Below are positions 35,799-45,146 of a stretch of 64,000 bases of DNA, in pieces (the stretch's first letter is position 1; each line of letters begins with the position of its first letter). The translations under genes were made by a program, and so were the position numbers. Source of the DNA: Veillonellaceae bacterium. GTDB taxonomy: Bacteria; Bacillota_C; Negativicutes; UBA1444. The notes beneath the pieces were generated by a model, which saw only the letters and a program-made list of their open reading frames with translations, did not search any database and was not told the origin of the DNA. The stretch lies in NCBI GenBank assembly GCA_012798135.1, contig JAAZNU010000030.1, positions 59,332 to 123,331 of the forward strand, given 5' to 3'.

Positions 35799-37154
35799 AT
35801 GGGAATGAGCATCTGGTCTTTGATTGCCTACATTGCCGTCATTATCTTCTGGAATTCGAAGCTGAAACGCAACATTGGCGAAGCCATGGTAGTCGGCTGG
35901 CTGGCAGTCCTGTTGTTCGGCGGCAGCAAATTTTTCGACCTCATGTGGAAAAGCCTTGAATTCGCCGCGCTGCAAGAAACCGTGTATGCAGCGCTGGCAT
36001 TCGTGTTCATGGCATTTGTTATGACCAAAACCGGCTTGGTCAATCGCATGGTGGATATTCTCAATTCGACTTTGGGACGAATCGCCGGTGGCGCCGGCTA
36101 CATTTCCACCTTGGCCAGCGCATTGATGGGGCTGATTTCCGGGTCAGGTTCCGGTAATGCGGCGGCGGTTGGCGCTGTAACCATCCCCTGGATGGTAAAA
36201 TCCAATTGGTCTCCACAATTGAGCGCGACTATGGTTTCCGGCAATGCCGGCCTGGGCATTGCTTTACCGCCATGTTCGTCGATGTTTTTGTTGCTTGGGT
36301 TGGGTGTTGTCGCCGAAAAAGTGACGACCGGCTCCCTTTACATTGCACTGCTTACCGCCGGATTATGGACATTGCTGTACCGGCTGATTCTGGTCCGTTG
36401 GTTCGTTTATCGCTACAATATCCAGCCGTTGCCGCCGGAAATGATCAAACCATTTAGCCGGACTTTCCGGGATGGCTGGACTTCCCTGCTGATCTTCGCC
36501 GGAATTATTATTCCCGTCGGACTGACAATCGGTCCGGTGGCGGATATTCTGACCGGGATAAAAAGCTTTGGCCCGAAAGGTCTGAAGAGTATTTCGATCA
36601 TTGTCTGGATTCCCGTTCTCATCAGCTGGATTGCTATTTTTGAAGGACGAAAATATTTGCCCAGGACTGCTTCCGGGATGTATAACCTGATTCAATCTTC
36701 GGCAAAACGCTATGTGGTTGTTGGTGCGACCTTGTTCTTCGCCTTTGCCGCCGGTGAAGTGATGACCAGGCTGGGCTTGGCCAAGGATATGATGGCGATC
36801 TTGAAATCGATGCAACTGTCTCCCTTGTTGATGATTATCCTCGTAGGAATTCTGGTAACCCTGATCGGCGGCCCGCTGACATCAACCGCAACTGTCGTGG
36901 CCATTGGCTCGGTTTCCTTTTCGGCCTTGATCTATGCCGGCGTGCATCCCGCGACGGCGGCCGCGGTCATTTTGATTTTTTCCTCGACGGAAGGAGCTAC
37001 GCCGCCAGGCGCCGCACCGATTTTTATTGCCTGTGGCATTGCTAATGTCGACCCGGTAAAAACCTTCATGCCATTAATTTGGTACTATGTTTTGCCGATC
37101 TTGGTGATTGGCGTGCTGATTGCAACCGGTTTTCTGCCGACTTTGGTCATGTAA
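35799..37154 (+). CDS. TRAP-like large permease (DctM superfamily), no cognate binding protein adjacent
   Basis: The product is 451 aa, with about twelve hydrophobic helices. Two similar halves carry re-entrant-loop motifs of the DctM/ion-transporter superfamily: LISGSGSGNAAAVGAVTIPW with GNAGLGIALPPCSSMF in the first half, and GGPLTSTATVVAIG with SSTEGATPPGAAPIF in the second. It probably imports a carboxylate used by the CitE/CitF-like enzymes downstream. Unlike classical TRAP systems no periplasmic binding protein gene is adjacent, and the small subunit would be the 77-aa protein that follows. GATGGGGG precedes ATG 35799. Confidence 0.8.
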   Translation: MGMSIWSLIAYIAVIIFWNSKLKRNIGEAMVVGWLAVLLFGGSKFFDLMWKSLEFAALQETVYAALAFVFMAFVMTKTGLVNRMVDILNSTLGRIAGGAGYISTLASALMGLISGSGSGNAAAVGAVTIPWMVKSNWSPQLSATMVSGNAGLGIALPPCSSMFLLLGLGVVAEKVTTGSLYIALLTAGLWTLLYRLILVRWFVYRYNIQPLPPEMIKPFSRTFRDGWTSLLIFAGIIIPVGLTIGPVADILTGIKSFGPKGLKSISIIVWIPVLISWIAIFEGRKYLPRTASGMYNLIQSSAKRYVVVGATLFFAFAAGEVMTRLGLAKDMMAILKSMQLSPLLMIILVGILVTLIGGPLTSTATVVAIGSVSFSALIYAGVHPATAAAVILIFSSTEGATPPGAAPIFIACGIANVDPVKTFMPLIWYYVLPILVIGVLIATGFLPTLVM

Positions 37155-37167
37155 GGGGGAAGAGGGA

Positions 37168-37401
37168 ATGGAATTGTTGCGTAAATTCTTGAATACGGTA
37201 TTTGTCGGCGGCATAATTGCCTTTATGACCATGGGTACCATCATTGTGTTGGTGCAGATGTACAGCATTGCGACTGCCAACGGCGCGCTCGCGGTCAAGA
37301 TCATGAAAACGGTCGGCAAGCCGGCGTTTATTATTGCCGCGCTGACGGGGCTGGTCGGTTTTGTGCAAGGCTATGTAAACGGCTGGGATATGGGAGATTA
37401 A
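37168..37401 (+). CDS. Small two-helix membrane protein, possible minimal transporter subunit (77 aa)
   Basis: ATG 37168 follows a purine-rich ribosome site (GGGGGAAGAGGG), 13 bp after the permease gene. The product has two hydrophobic helices (about 8-32 and 46-66) with a basic Lys-rich stretch between them (LAVKIMKTVGK), and ends VNGWDMGD. Position and topology suggest a reduced counterpart of the DctQ small subunit, which normally has four helices of about 160 aa. No sequence family is recognised. The frame can be read further upstream (to 37120), but that would overlap the permease. Confidence 0.7.
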   Translation: MELLRKFLNTVFVGGIIAFMTMGTIIVLVQMYSIATANGALAVKIMKTVGKPAFIIAALTGLVGFVQGYVNGWDMGD

Positions 37402-37439
37402 CCTTAATCTCGCTGCAATGAAACAGGAGGAGATTTAAA

Positions 37440-38378
37440 ATGGGTGTGAACTATACAATAGCGCAGGTGCGGCGCTCGCGCCTGATTATGCCGGCGAATT
37501 CGGCGAAATTTGTGGAAAAGGCTTGGCAACGGAATGCGGATGCAATTGTCCTGGATCTGGAAGACAGCGTACCCATTGCGGAAAAGGCGGCAACCCGGCG
37601 ACAGATCAGGGAGCAAGTGGCAATGGCGGGCAAGGGCGGCAGCGATGTACTGGTTCGCGTCAATAATGACAGGCGCTGGCTGTGGGACGATGTGGAAGCC
37701 GCGGTTTGGCCGGAGGTGGTTGGCATTGTGCTGCCGAAGGTGGAAAGCGGCGTCGAACTGCTCCAGGTCGAACAACAAATCGCCAGGCTGGAATCCGAGC
37801 GAGGAATACCTACGGGACAAATTAAAATATCTGTCCTGATCGAATCGTGCCTGGGATTTCTGAGGATGGATGAGATAGCCGGCAGCAGCGAGCGGATTGA
37901 TTCTCTGACTCTTGGCAATGAGGACTTTTTGCGTGATGCCGGGATTCAGGATTGCGCCGATACTTTCCAGGCACTTCTGCAGCCACGGATGCAACTGTTG
38001 TTTACGGCCCGGGCGCATGCGAAAACCCCGATGGGTCTGCTCGGGTCATTGGCTCACTACAATGATGCCGAGGCGTTTGCCAAAAGCGCCGAACTTGCTT
38101 ATAAACACGGCTTCCTGGGCGCCAGCTGCATCCATCCCGGAAATGTCGAGATCTTGAATCGGGCATTTTCGCCAAGCACGGCAGAAAACGAAACAGCCGG
38201 CCGGATTATCGAGGCGTTTGAAGCGGCAGTGGCCCAAGGGCGAGCTTCAACGACTTTTGAAGGAAAAATGATCGATTATGTGCATTATGAACGGGCCAAA
38301 AAGTTGTTTCAGCGCGCTGCGGCCATTCAGGCCTTCGAGCTGAAGAAACGGCAGGCCCGGCAATCACAGGGATTGTAA
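37440..38378 (+). CDS. CitE-like lyase (HpcH/HpaI aldolase superfamily)
   Basis: The product is 312 aa. RSRLIMPANSAKFVEKAWQR, then DAIVLDLEDSVP (metal-ligand and substrate region), LPKVESGVE, VLIESCLGFLRMDEIA and TLGNEDFLRDAG follow the CitE/MclE beta/alpha-barrel pattern. CitE cleaves citryl-ACP; free-standing relatives cleave malyl-, citramalyl- or beta-methylmalyl-CoA to acetyl-CoA (or analogues) plus a 2-oxoacid. The next gene is citF-like, so the pair may cleave citrate or citramalate. CAGGAGGA precedes ATG 37440. Confidence 0.85.
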   Translation: MGVNYTIAQVRRSRLIMPANSAKFVEKAWQRNADAIVLDLEDSVPIAEKAATRRQIREQVAMAGKGGSDVLVRVNNDRRWLWDDVEAAVWPEVVGIVLPKVESGVELLQVEQQIARLESERGIPTGQIKISVLIESCLGFLRMDEIAGSSERIDSLTLGNEDFLRDAGIQDCADTFQALLQPRMQLLFTARAHAKTPMGLLGSLAHYNDAEAFAKSAELAYKHGFLGASCIHPGNVEILNRAFSPSTAENETAGRIIEAFEAAVAQGRASTTFEGKMIDYVHYERAKKLFQRAAAIQAFELKKRQARQSQGL

Positions 38379-38415
38379 ATTTAACTTGCGGTAATAATTC
38401 GAGGAGGATTTACTC

Positions 38416-39945
38416 ATGAGAAACGCAGCAGGCCGGGAGATTCCGGACAGTATAGCCGGCTGTAGACTTAACCTTTATCAGGGGCCTTGGCAATGTATCC
38501 CGACACGTCAGGCGACCGGCAAACGGATCGATGTTGCCGGTTCGGAAAAATTGCTTAAATCTCTGGATGCCGCCATTGATGCCTGCGGATTGCGCGACGG
38601 GATGACTATTTCTTTCCATCACCATCTACGTAACGGCGATGCTGTCATGAAACAGGTTGTTGACGCTATTGCCCGTAAAGGAATCCGTGGCCTGAAGCTT
38701 TCCGCCAGTTCACTGAGCGAAGTACAGGATGCACTGCTGCCGCATCTGGAGTCCGGCGTGATTGTGGCTCTCGACACCAGCGGCATCCGCGGGCAAATCG
38801 GCAAATTCGTTTCCGCCGGTCGCCTGCCCAATCCGGTCATGATCCGGACGCATGGCGGCAGAGCCCGGGCGATCGAATCCGGCGAATTGAAGATTGATGT
38901 GGCCTTCATCGGCGCGCCGAATTGCGACGCTTACGGCAATATCAACGGGATCGACGGCCCGGCTGCCTGCGGTTCCCTTGGGTACGCCATGATTGACGCC
39001 GCTTGCGCCGACAAGGTTGTGGCCGTCACCGACCATTTGGTCCGGGGCCCGCTGCAGCATGTCAGTATACCGCAGACCCAAGTCGACTTCATCGTTCCGG
39101 TCGATTCCATCGGCGATCCGGCAGGCATTAGTACCGGGTCCCTGCGGATCAGTACCGATCCCAGGGAGCTGCTGATTTCGGAGTACGCGGCGAGAGTGAT
39201 CGAACATTCCGGCTGCTTCCGGGATGGCTTTTCGTTGCAACTGGGCAGCGGCGGAGCCTCTTTAACAGCCGCCAAGTTTATCCGGGAAAAGATGCGGGCG
39301 GAGAAAATCCGTGCGGCCTTCGGTGTTGGCGGCGTCACCGGCATTTTCGCGGAAATGATGGAGGAAGGGTTGGTCGAACTCTTATTTGACGTGCAGAGCT
39401 TTGACAGCCAAGCCATCCGTTCGTTGCGGGACAATCAAAGTCATATTGAAATGTCGGCTTCGTATTATGCGAGTCCCGGCAATCGGGGCCCGATCGTCAA
39501 CCAAGTTGACGCTGTCATATTGAGCGCAACGGAAGTGGATGTGAATTTCAATGTGAATGTGCTGACCGGGTCGAATGGGAAGCTGATGGGGGCGCCAGGC
39601 GGACATCCGGACACTGCCGCCGGCTCCAAGCTTTGCATCGTGGCATTGCCGTTGGTTCGCAAAGCTTTCCCCGTAGTACGCCAGCAGGTTCGTACAGTGG
39701 TTACACCCGGATCTACGGTCGACGTTGTGGTAACCGACCAGGGAATCGCCGTCAACCCAATTCGGCGTGACCTGCTGTCAAACTTGGCGGGTTCCGGGTT
39801 ACCGCTCATGGATATCGAAGAACTGCATAAATTGGCTTTGAAAATCACCGGGGCCGGTGAAACTGTTCCGGCGGAAGGCGACATTGTCGGCTTGGTGGAA
39901 TATCGGGATGGAACCATCATCGATGTGATCCGGAAATTGGATTAG
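38416..39945 (+). CDS. citF: Citrate lyase alpha subunit (citrate CoA/ACP-transferase) homologue
   Basis: The product is 509 aa, the normal CitF length. DGMTISFHHHLRNGD, SGELKIDVAFIGAPNCDAYG, NPRELLISEYAARVI, GGVTGIF, LFDVQSFDS and FNVNVLTGSNG are CitF landmarks throughout. CitF swaps the acetyl group on the carrier for citrate, giving citryl-carrier for CitE. The usual partners citC, citD, citX and citG are absent here. GAGGAGG precedes ATG 38416. The operon ends in a long perfect hairpin. Confidence 0.9.
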   Translation: MRNAAGREIPDSIAGCRLNLYQGPWQCIPTRQATGKRIDVAGSEKLLKSLDAAIDACGLRDGMTISFHHHLRNGDAVMKQVVDAIARKGIRGLKLSASSLSEVQDALLPHLESGVIVALDTSGIRGQIGKFVSAGRLPNPVMIRTHGGRARAIESGELKIDVAFIGAPNCDAYGNINGIDGPAACGSLGYAMIDAACADKVVAVTDHLVRGPLQHVSIPQTQVDFIVPVDSIGDPAGISTGSLRISTDPRELLISEYAARVIEHSGCFRDGFSLQLGSGGASLTAAKFIREKMRAEKIRAAFGVGGVTGIFAEMMEEGLVELLFDVQSFDSQAIRSLRDNQSHIEMSASYYASPGNRGPIVNQVDAVILSATEVDVNFNVNVLTGSNGKLMGAPGGHPDTAAGSKLCIVALPLVRKAFPVVRQQVRTVVTPGSTVDVVVTDQGIAVNPIRRDLLSNLAGSGLPLMDIEELHKLALKITGAGETVPAEGDIVGLVEYRDGTIIDVIRKLD

Positions 39946-39963
39946 AACTGGGACATTTCATTG

Positions 39964-40014
39964 CAAAGGAACAGCTACGGTTCGCTCGGCAGGCGAACCG
40001 TAGCTGTTCCTTTG
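39964..40014 (+). terminator. Long hairpin after citF
   Basis: A perfect 22-bp inverted repeat runs from CAAAGGAACAGC (39964) to GCTGTTCCTTTG (ending 40014). The T-tail is weak. It closes the TRAP/citE/citF operon. Confidence 0.75.
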
Positions 40015-40112
40015 TCCGGCGAAAACCTCAAAGGCTATCTCTCAATCGCCCAATATAAAAAAACCATGACTGAGAGCAGGAGCCTACACGACCGGACGAG
40101 AAATAAACCTAC

Positions 40113-40640
40113 ATGAGAAAACGCGTCAAACAATTTCTCCGGGCGCTGGGCGCACGGATTACACCGGCCGACCGCCTTTTCATAGACGAGTATCTGAGCC
40201 TCGGCGAGCAGAAATTGTTCTATGGCATGAGCGTCCAGGATCAGTATCACTGCCGGCGGGTTGCCCGGGATATCGTCAGCTTGGCTGAGGACCGAAGCGA
40301 TATCGAAACCCGGTTCCTGATCCGGTGCGCTTTGTTGCACGATGTGGGGCGCCGCTGGGGAGATGTCAGTACTTGGGACAAGATTGCCGCCGTGCTGCTG
40401 CACTACTTTCTCCCCGGGCAGACCCGGAGGTGGGCGCGGGCGGGGCGGGGAACCCGACTGGACAATTTGCGGCACGCGCTGCATGTGTCGGCCTGCCACC
40501 CGCAGCGCGGCGTTGCCTTATTGCGGCAGCTCGGCGTGGAAGCGGAACTGTTGCGTATCATCGGCGCCCATCACGAACCGCCGTCAAAAAAAGACCCGCC
40601 GGCGCTAATACTGCTGCGGCAGGCGGATGATTTGAATTGA
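40113..40640 (+). CDS. HD-domain phosphohydrolase-like protein
   Basis: The product is 175 aa. Spaced metal ligands of the HD superfamily are present: DQYHCRR (first His), CALLHDVGRRWG (HD doublet), HALHVSACHP, GAHHEPP and a final Asp (LRQADDLN). The substrate is not known; relatives act on nucleotides or cyclic dinucleotides. The ribosome site is weak. The stop is 13 bp before the PhzF-like gene. Confidence 0.78.
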   Translation: MRKRVKQFLRALGARITPADRLFIDEYLSLGEQKLFYGMSVQDQYHCRRVARDIVSLAEDRSDIETRFLIRCALLHDVGRRWGDVSTWDKIAAVLLHYFLPGQTRRWARAGRGTRLDNLRHALHVSACHPQRGVALLRQLGVEAELLRIIGAHHEPPSKKDPPALILLRQADDLN

Positions 40641-40653
40641 GGAGGGGGTACTT

Positions 40654-41457
40654 ATGGGAATTAGAATTTTTCAGGTGGATGCGTTTACCGATCGGCCGTT
40701 TCGGGGGAATCCCGCCGGCGTTTGTTTGCTGGAACAGCCAGCCGAGGCCGCTTGGATGCAGGCGGTGGCCAGTGAGATGAATTTGTCGGAAACCGCATTT
40801 TTGCTGCCCGAAAATGATGGCTATCGGCTACGCTGGTTTACGCCGAAGACGGAAGTGAAATTGTGCGGACACGCCACGCTGGCGAGTGCGCACATTTTAT
40901 TCGAGCAGGGCCTGTTGCCGAGAACTGCAACGGCTCATTTCCACACGGCCAGTGGGTTGCTGACTGCCCAATATGCGCCCGGCGACGGAATGATCGAGTT
41001 GAATTTTCCGGCGATCCCGATGGTTCCTGTTGAACCGCCAACTGGTTTGTTGGAGTCGTTGGGAGTTGTGCCAATTTTTGTGGGCCACAATGGTGATGAT
41101 TATCTGATCGAAGTGGCATCGCCAGATACCGTTCGGAATCTTATGCCTGATTTTGGCCGTTTATTGCAGGTCGCCTGTCGGGATGTCATTGTGACGGCCG
41201 CTTCGGTCTCGACCGGGTATGATTTCATTTCCCGTTTTTTTGCGCCAGCGGTGGGAATCAACGAAGACCCCGTCACCGGTTCGGCGCATTGCCGTCTGGC
41301 CACTTATTGGCAGAAAAAAATGGGCAAAGATCGTTTTGTTGCTTATCAGGCATCGCAACGAGGTGGAGTGTTGCATCTGACGGTTGCCGGCGACCGGGTA
41401 CGGATCGGTGGTCAGGCAGTGACCGTATTCCGGGGAGAACTGGCCGATCCGAATTAG
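40654..41457 (+). CDS. PhzF-family isomerase/epimerase
   Basis: The product is 267 aa. It begins IFQVDAFTDRPFRGNPAGVC, the family signature, with the catalytic Glu region ASEMNLSETAFLLP and the second-half motif FAPAVGINEDPVTGSAHCRL. These diaminopimelate-epimerase-fold enzymes catalyse proton-shift isomerisations (PhzF is the phenazine example); most bacterial members have no assigned substrate, and no phenazine genes are nearby. GGAGGGGG precedes ATG 40654. It is convergent with, and 4 bp overlapping, the next gene. Confidence 0.92.
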   Translation: MGIRIFQVDAFTDRPFRGNPAGVCLLEQPAEAAWMQAVASEMNLSETAFLLPENDGYRLRWFTPKTEVKLCGHATLASAHILFEQGLLPRTATAHFHTASGLLTAQYAPGDGMIELNFPAIPMVPVEPPTGLLESLGVVPIFVGHNGDDYLIEVASPDTVRNLMPDFGRLLQVACRDVIVTAASVSTGYDFISRFFAPAVGINEDPVTGSAHCRLATYWQKKMGKDRFVAYQASQRGGVLHLTVAGDRVRIGGQAVTVFRGELADPN

Positions 41458-44400
41458 TTCAGCAAGGTCAAGGCCGCTTCGACGGGGACCGGCGTGCTGA
41501 AAACATAACCCTGCAGGCAATCACAATGATATTGGTGCAACTTTTCCACTTGGGCATCCGTTTCGACACCTTCGGCGACAACGGTGAGATTCAAGGTATG
41601 CGCCATATCAATGATCGATCCGACCAGATCCGCCTGCACATCATCGTCCAGAATATCCTCGATAAAGGATTTGTCGACTTTCAGGGTGTCAACGGGCAGG
41701 CGGCGGAGATAGGTGAGGGAGGAATAGCCGGTACCGAAATCGTCCAGGGCGATGCCGACGCCGAGGTTTCGTAGTTCGATCAGCTTCCTGATGCTTTCCT
41801 CCATCGTTTCAATGAGCATGCTTTCGGTGACTTCGAATTCCAATTGCTCGGGAGCAATCGAGCTGTCCCCGATGGCTTCACGGACCATGTCGAGGAAGTG
41901 TTCCTCAGAGAGTTGCCGCGGCGAAATGTTGATGGCCACCCGCAGATCCCTGATCCCCCGTTCCGCCAGTCGGTGCACGAACCGGCAGGATTCCTGGATG
42001 ACCCATTGGCCGATGGATACGATGAGCCCGCTTTGTTCGGCATAGGGAATGAACTTTATTGGCGATACCGGTCCGTGCTCCGCGCTGTTCCAGCGCAGGA
42101 GCGCTTCAAAGCCGGTTATTTTTTTGTCCGGCAGCTGTACTTTGGGCTGAAATTGCAGCGTCAGCTCATTCAGCTCCAAAGCCCGCCGTAAGCTGTTGGT
42201 CAGAACCATTTTTTCGTACGCCTCGGTTTCCAGGGCGCTTTCGAAGAACGACCAACAGTTGCGGCCGTTGCGTTTGGCGGCGTACATGGCGCTGTCGGCG
42301 TTTTTCAGAATGTCATCCGGTGTCAGCCCGTTTTCCGGGTACAGGGCGACCCCTACACTGGCTGACATATGCACCCTTTCACCGGAGATGTTATACTCCT
42401 GGCTCAAAGAAGACACTAAGTGATCGGCCAGGGCGCCGATCACGGCGCGGTCGCTCTGTCCCGGCAAGATTACGACAAATTCATCGCCGCCGATCCGGGC
42501 GATGAACGCCTGCGGGCCGACTGCTGCCCGGATATGGTTGCCGGCAGCGATAATGACTCCGTCACCCAGAGAATGCCCCAAAGTATCATTGATCGTCTTT
42601 AAATCATCCAGATCGACGAAAAATACAGCGCCGCGGGTTACGCCATTTCGGGCTTTAACCATTTCCGCTTCCAGCCATAGGTTGAGATTGGCCCGGTTCG
42701 CCAGTCCGGTCAGAGTATCATAATAGGCAAGTTTTCGTGTCTCATCATGATTGATGGCGTTCTTCACCGCAATGGAGGCAATATACGCCAAATGTTCTAC
42801 GGCTTCCAGTTTATCCGGATCGAGCGATACCACTTCGCCGAATGCCGTCAGACAGATGACTCCGATCAGCTTGTCACCAATTTTCAGCGGCGCCTGCATG
42901 ACCAGGGTGATCTCCCGATGCAGCGGTGTATTCAGACGTTGGGGCCAATGGGAATAATCCTTGATAATGACCATTTTTTGGGTGCGAATGACTTCCGAAA
43001 GAATCCCGCCATTCAGTTCGGCGGAAAAATCCTGGTAGCCGCTGTAGCGGCCCTGACCAATCTGAAATCCGCCGTTGTGGCCGTTTTGTTCGAACAGATA
43101 CACAAAACCGTGAGAAATTCCTGTCAGGGTGATGGTTTTGTCTAAAATCCCGCGCAAGACCGCGTCCAAATCAAGCTCGCCCAGCAAGGCGGCCGAGGTG
43201 GCCGACAATCCCTGCAGCAATTCGTTCTTTCGGGTAAGTTTGTTTTGGATTTCGTCCCGTTCCAGAACAGCAGAGGCCAAATCAGCATACTGCCGGAAAA
43301 CTTCAATGGTTTCGCCGCTCAGGTGACAAGGCGTGTCCAGCCAGTGGGCCGATAGGACTCCGATCAGGCGATCACCATGCTTCAGCGGGAAGGAGAGCAG
43401 GCTGGCTACACGACTAAACGCCGGTTCTCTGACCCGATGGGGATAATTTCGATAGTCTTCAATGTACTGGGGACTTCGGGATGTGACGACCTGGCCCATC
43501 ACTCCCCAATCGGCGGGTCGCTGGCTCAGGCTCATGAAATCGATCGGGCCGATCGATTGACGAAACTGAACGCTCTGGTCGATCTCGTTGTATAAGCCGA
43601 TGTAGCCGGCCGGCGCCTTGACCAGCTGGAGTGCATCCGACAGAATGGATTGCAGTGTGGAGTCCACATCCTGGGCCGGGAGGGTCAGTAAGCGGGTTGT
43701 AGCCCGGTACTGTTGCTCGCGTAGGACTAATTCACGTTCTTTTGCCTGGCGCAATTCGATTTCATTCCGGAGGTGTTGATTGGTCTTTTGCAGCTCCTGG
43801 TTCAGGGTTGCCATTTCCTCGTTGATGGCGGTAAGCTCTTGGTTGACGGCGGATAAAGCGATGGTTCGGTTTTCCACCAGTTCTTCCAGCTGATCATGAT
43901 GGCGCCGCAACTCTTCCTCCATCCGCTTACGGAGGGTAATATCCATGAAGGTGGTGGCCATGGCGTTGTCGGCGATATGAAATATAGTTACAAAGTAATC
44001 GCCCTGAACTCGGCCATCTTCATAGGCGGTTTCAAATGTTTGCGCCGGGATTTCGTTGCGGGCGACGGCTCTGTATAAATCCGGCAGCTCGGTTTCCGCA
44101 AGAGCCGGGAAGGCCTCTTCGATGGTCTTGCCCAGCAGTTCATTGTGTGATACGCCAAGCATACGGTCGGCCGTTGGGTTTGACATGCTGAGACGCAGTT
44201 CTCCCTGATCGTTTAACGTGTATAGATGCATGCCGAAGGGGGAAAACTCGATCATGTTGCGAAACTTTTCTTCGGAGCGTTGCAGGGCGGCGAGCGCCTC
44301 GTACCGTCTGGTAATGTCGATACCGGCGCCGATGATATGCTTGCGTCCGTTGATGACGATGGGTGCACCTGAAAAATATACCCGAATCTTTGTCCCGTCT

Positions 44401-45146
44401 TTTCTTTTGAGATCGGTTTCAAAGTCCGCAAACCCGTCCCGAAAGGTCTGCTCCATTTTTTTGTCATGGAGTTCAACGCCTTTATCCAGAAAGAATTCCC
44501 GGCAGTTCATGCGGTGCAGATCTTCCGGCGAATAGCCGCTTAATTCTTCCAGTTTTCGGTTCCAACGAACCGTGCGGCCTTCTTCGTCGAACAGATAGAA
44601 CATGCCGGGAAATGTGTCGAGAATGATGTCGGTAATGGCTTTTTCCCGGCGCAGCTGATCGAACAGCATTGCGCTGGTTACGGCAACCGCCACCAGCAGC
44701 GATACTTGTTCCAGAACTTTGATTTCGGCATGGTCAATTGAATGAACCGTGTCATTCCAGGATAACTGCAAAACCCCGAGAAACTGTTCTTCGGTTCGCA
44801 AGGGCAGCGAAATGGAGGTGGTTATGCGGGCAAAGCGCGGATCGTTAATGCGTTTGGGCCAGCTTTGATAGTCATTGATAATGAGCAGTTTGCCGGTTTG
44901 GTATACTTCCCCGATCGCGCCTTCGGTGACTTGTATCCGCAAACCGACCAGTTCGGCGTCCATACCGGCGCCGACCCGCAACCGCAGCCAGGCGGGATCG
45001 TCATCTTCCATCAAAAAGATGGCGGCATTGGCTGCGCCAAAGATGTTCATGGTTTGTTGCAGAAAATCTTGCAAGGCCCGCTCAGATTTGAGATCGCTGA
45101 GAAGTTGCAAGGCTATCTTTTGCATCATCAGCTGCCGGTTTAGCAT
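41454..45146 (-). CDS. Multi-sensor c-di-GMP protein: GAF-PAS-PAS-GAF-GAF-GGDEF-EAL
   Basis: The product is 1230 aa and has no membrane helix. Order: GAF (about 10-165), PAS (170-285), PAS (290-410), coiled coil (410-480), GAF (485-640), GAF (650-800), GGDEF (805-970) and EAL (985-1230). The cyclase motif RIGGDEFVVILPG and the phosphodiesterase motif GFEALLRW with DDFGTGYSSLTYLRRLP are intact, so both activities are possible. The three GAF domains share a DYxxWPxR-type motif, indicating internal duplication. GGGAGG precedes the ATG. It probably senses small ligands or redox state in the cytoplasm and sets c-di-GMP. Confidence 0.93.
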   Translation of the reverse strand: MLNRQLMMQKIALQLLSDLKSERALQDFLQQTMNIFGAANAAIFLMEDDDPAWLRLRVGAGMDAELVGLRIQVTEGAIGEVYQTGKLLIINDYQSWPKRINDPRFARITTSISLPLRTEEQFLGVLQLSWNDTVHSIDHAEIKVLEQVSLLVAVAVTSAMLFDQLRREKAITDIILDTFPGMFYLFDEEGRTVRWNRKLEELSGYSPEDLHRMNCREFFLDKGVELHDKKMEQTFRDGFADFETDLKRKDGTKIRVYFSGAPIVINGRKHIIGAGIDITRRYEALAALQRSEEKFRNMIEFSPFGMHLYTLNDQGELRLSMSNPTADRMLGVSHNELLGKTIEEAFPALAETELPDLYRAVARNEIPAQTFETAYEDGRVQGDYFVTIFHIADNAMATTFMDITLRKRMEEELRRHHDQLEELVENRTIALSAVNQELTAINEEMATLNQELQKTNQHLRNEIELRQAKERELVLREQQYRATTRLLTLPAQDVDSTLQSILSDALQLVKAPAGYIGLYNEIDQSVQFRQSIGPIDFMSLSQRPADWGVMGQVVTSRSPQYIEDYRNYPHRVREPAFSRVASLLSFPLKHGDRLIGVLSAHWLDTPCHLSGETIEVFRQYADLASAVLERDEIQNKLTRKNELLQGLSATSAALLGELDLDAVLRGILDKTITLTGISHGFVYLFEQNGHNGGFQIGQGRYSGYQDFSAELNGGILSEVIRTQKMVIIKDYSHWPQRLNTPLHREITLVMQAPLKIGDKLIGVICLTAFGEVVSLDPDKLEAVEHLAYIASIAVKNAINHDETRKLAYYDTLTGLANRANLNLWLEAEMVKARNGVTRGAVFFVDLDDLKTINDTLGHSLGDGVIIAAGNHIRAAVGPQAFIARIGGDEFVVILPGQSDRAVIGALADHLVSSLSQEYNISGERVHMSASVGVALYPENGLTPDDILKNADSAMYAAKRNGRNCWSFFESALETEAYEKMVLTNSLRRALELNELTLQFQPKVQLPDKKITGFEALLRWNSAEHGPVSPIKFIPYAEQSGLIVSIGQWVIQESCRFVHRLAERGIRDLRVAINISPRQLSEEHFLDMVREAIGDSSIAPEQLEFEVTESMLIETMEESIRKLIELRNLGVGIALDDFGTGYSSLTYLRRLPVDTLKVDKSFIEDILDDDVQADLVGSIIDMAHTLNLTVVAEGVETDAQVEKLHQYHCDCLQGYVFSTPVPVEAALTLLN

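Noticed and set aside
35799..40100. Hidden citD acyl-carrier gene in the citE/citF region
   Set aside because: I checked the gaps between the permease, 77-aa gene, citE and citF; all are too short (under 65 bp), and no CitD-like serine motif is present in other frames.
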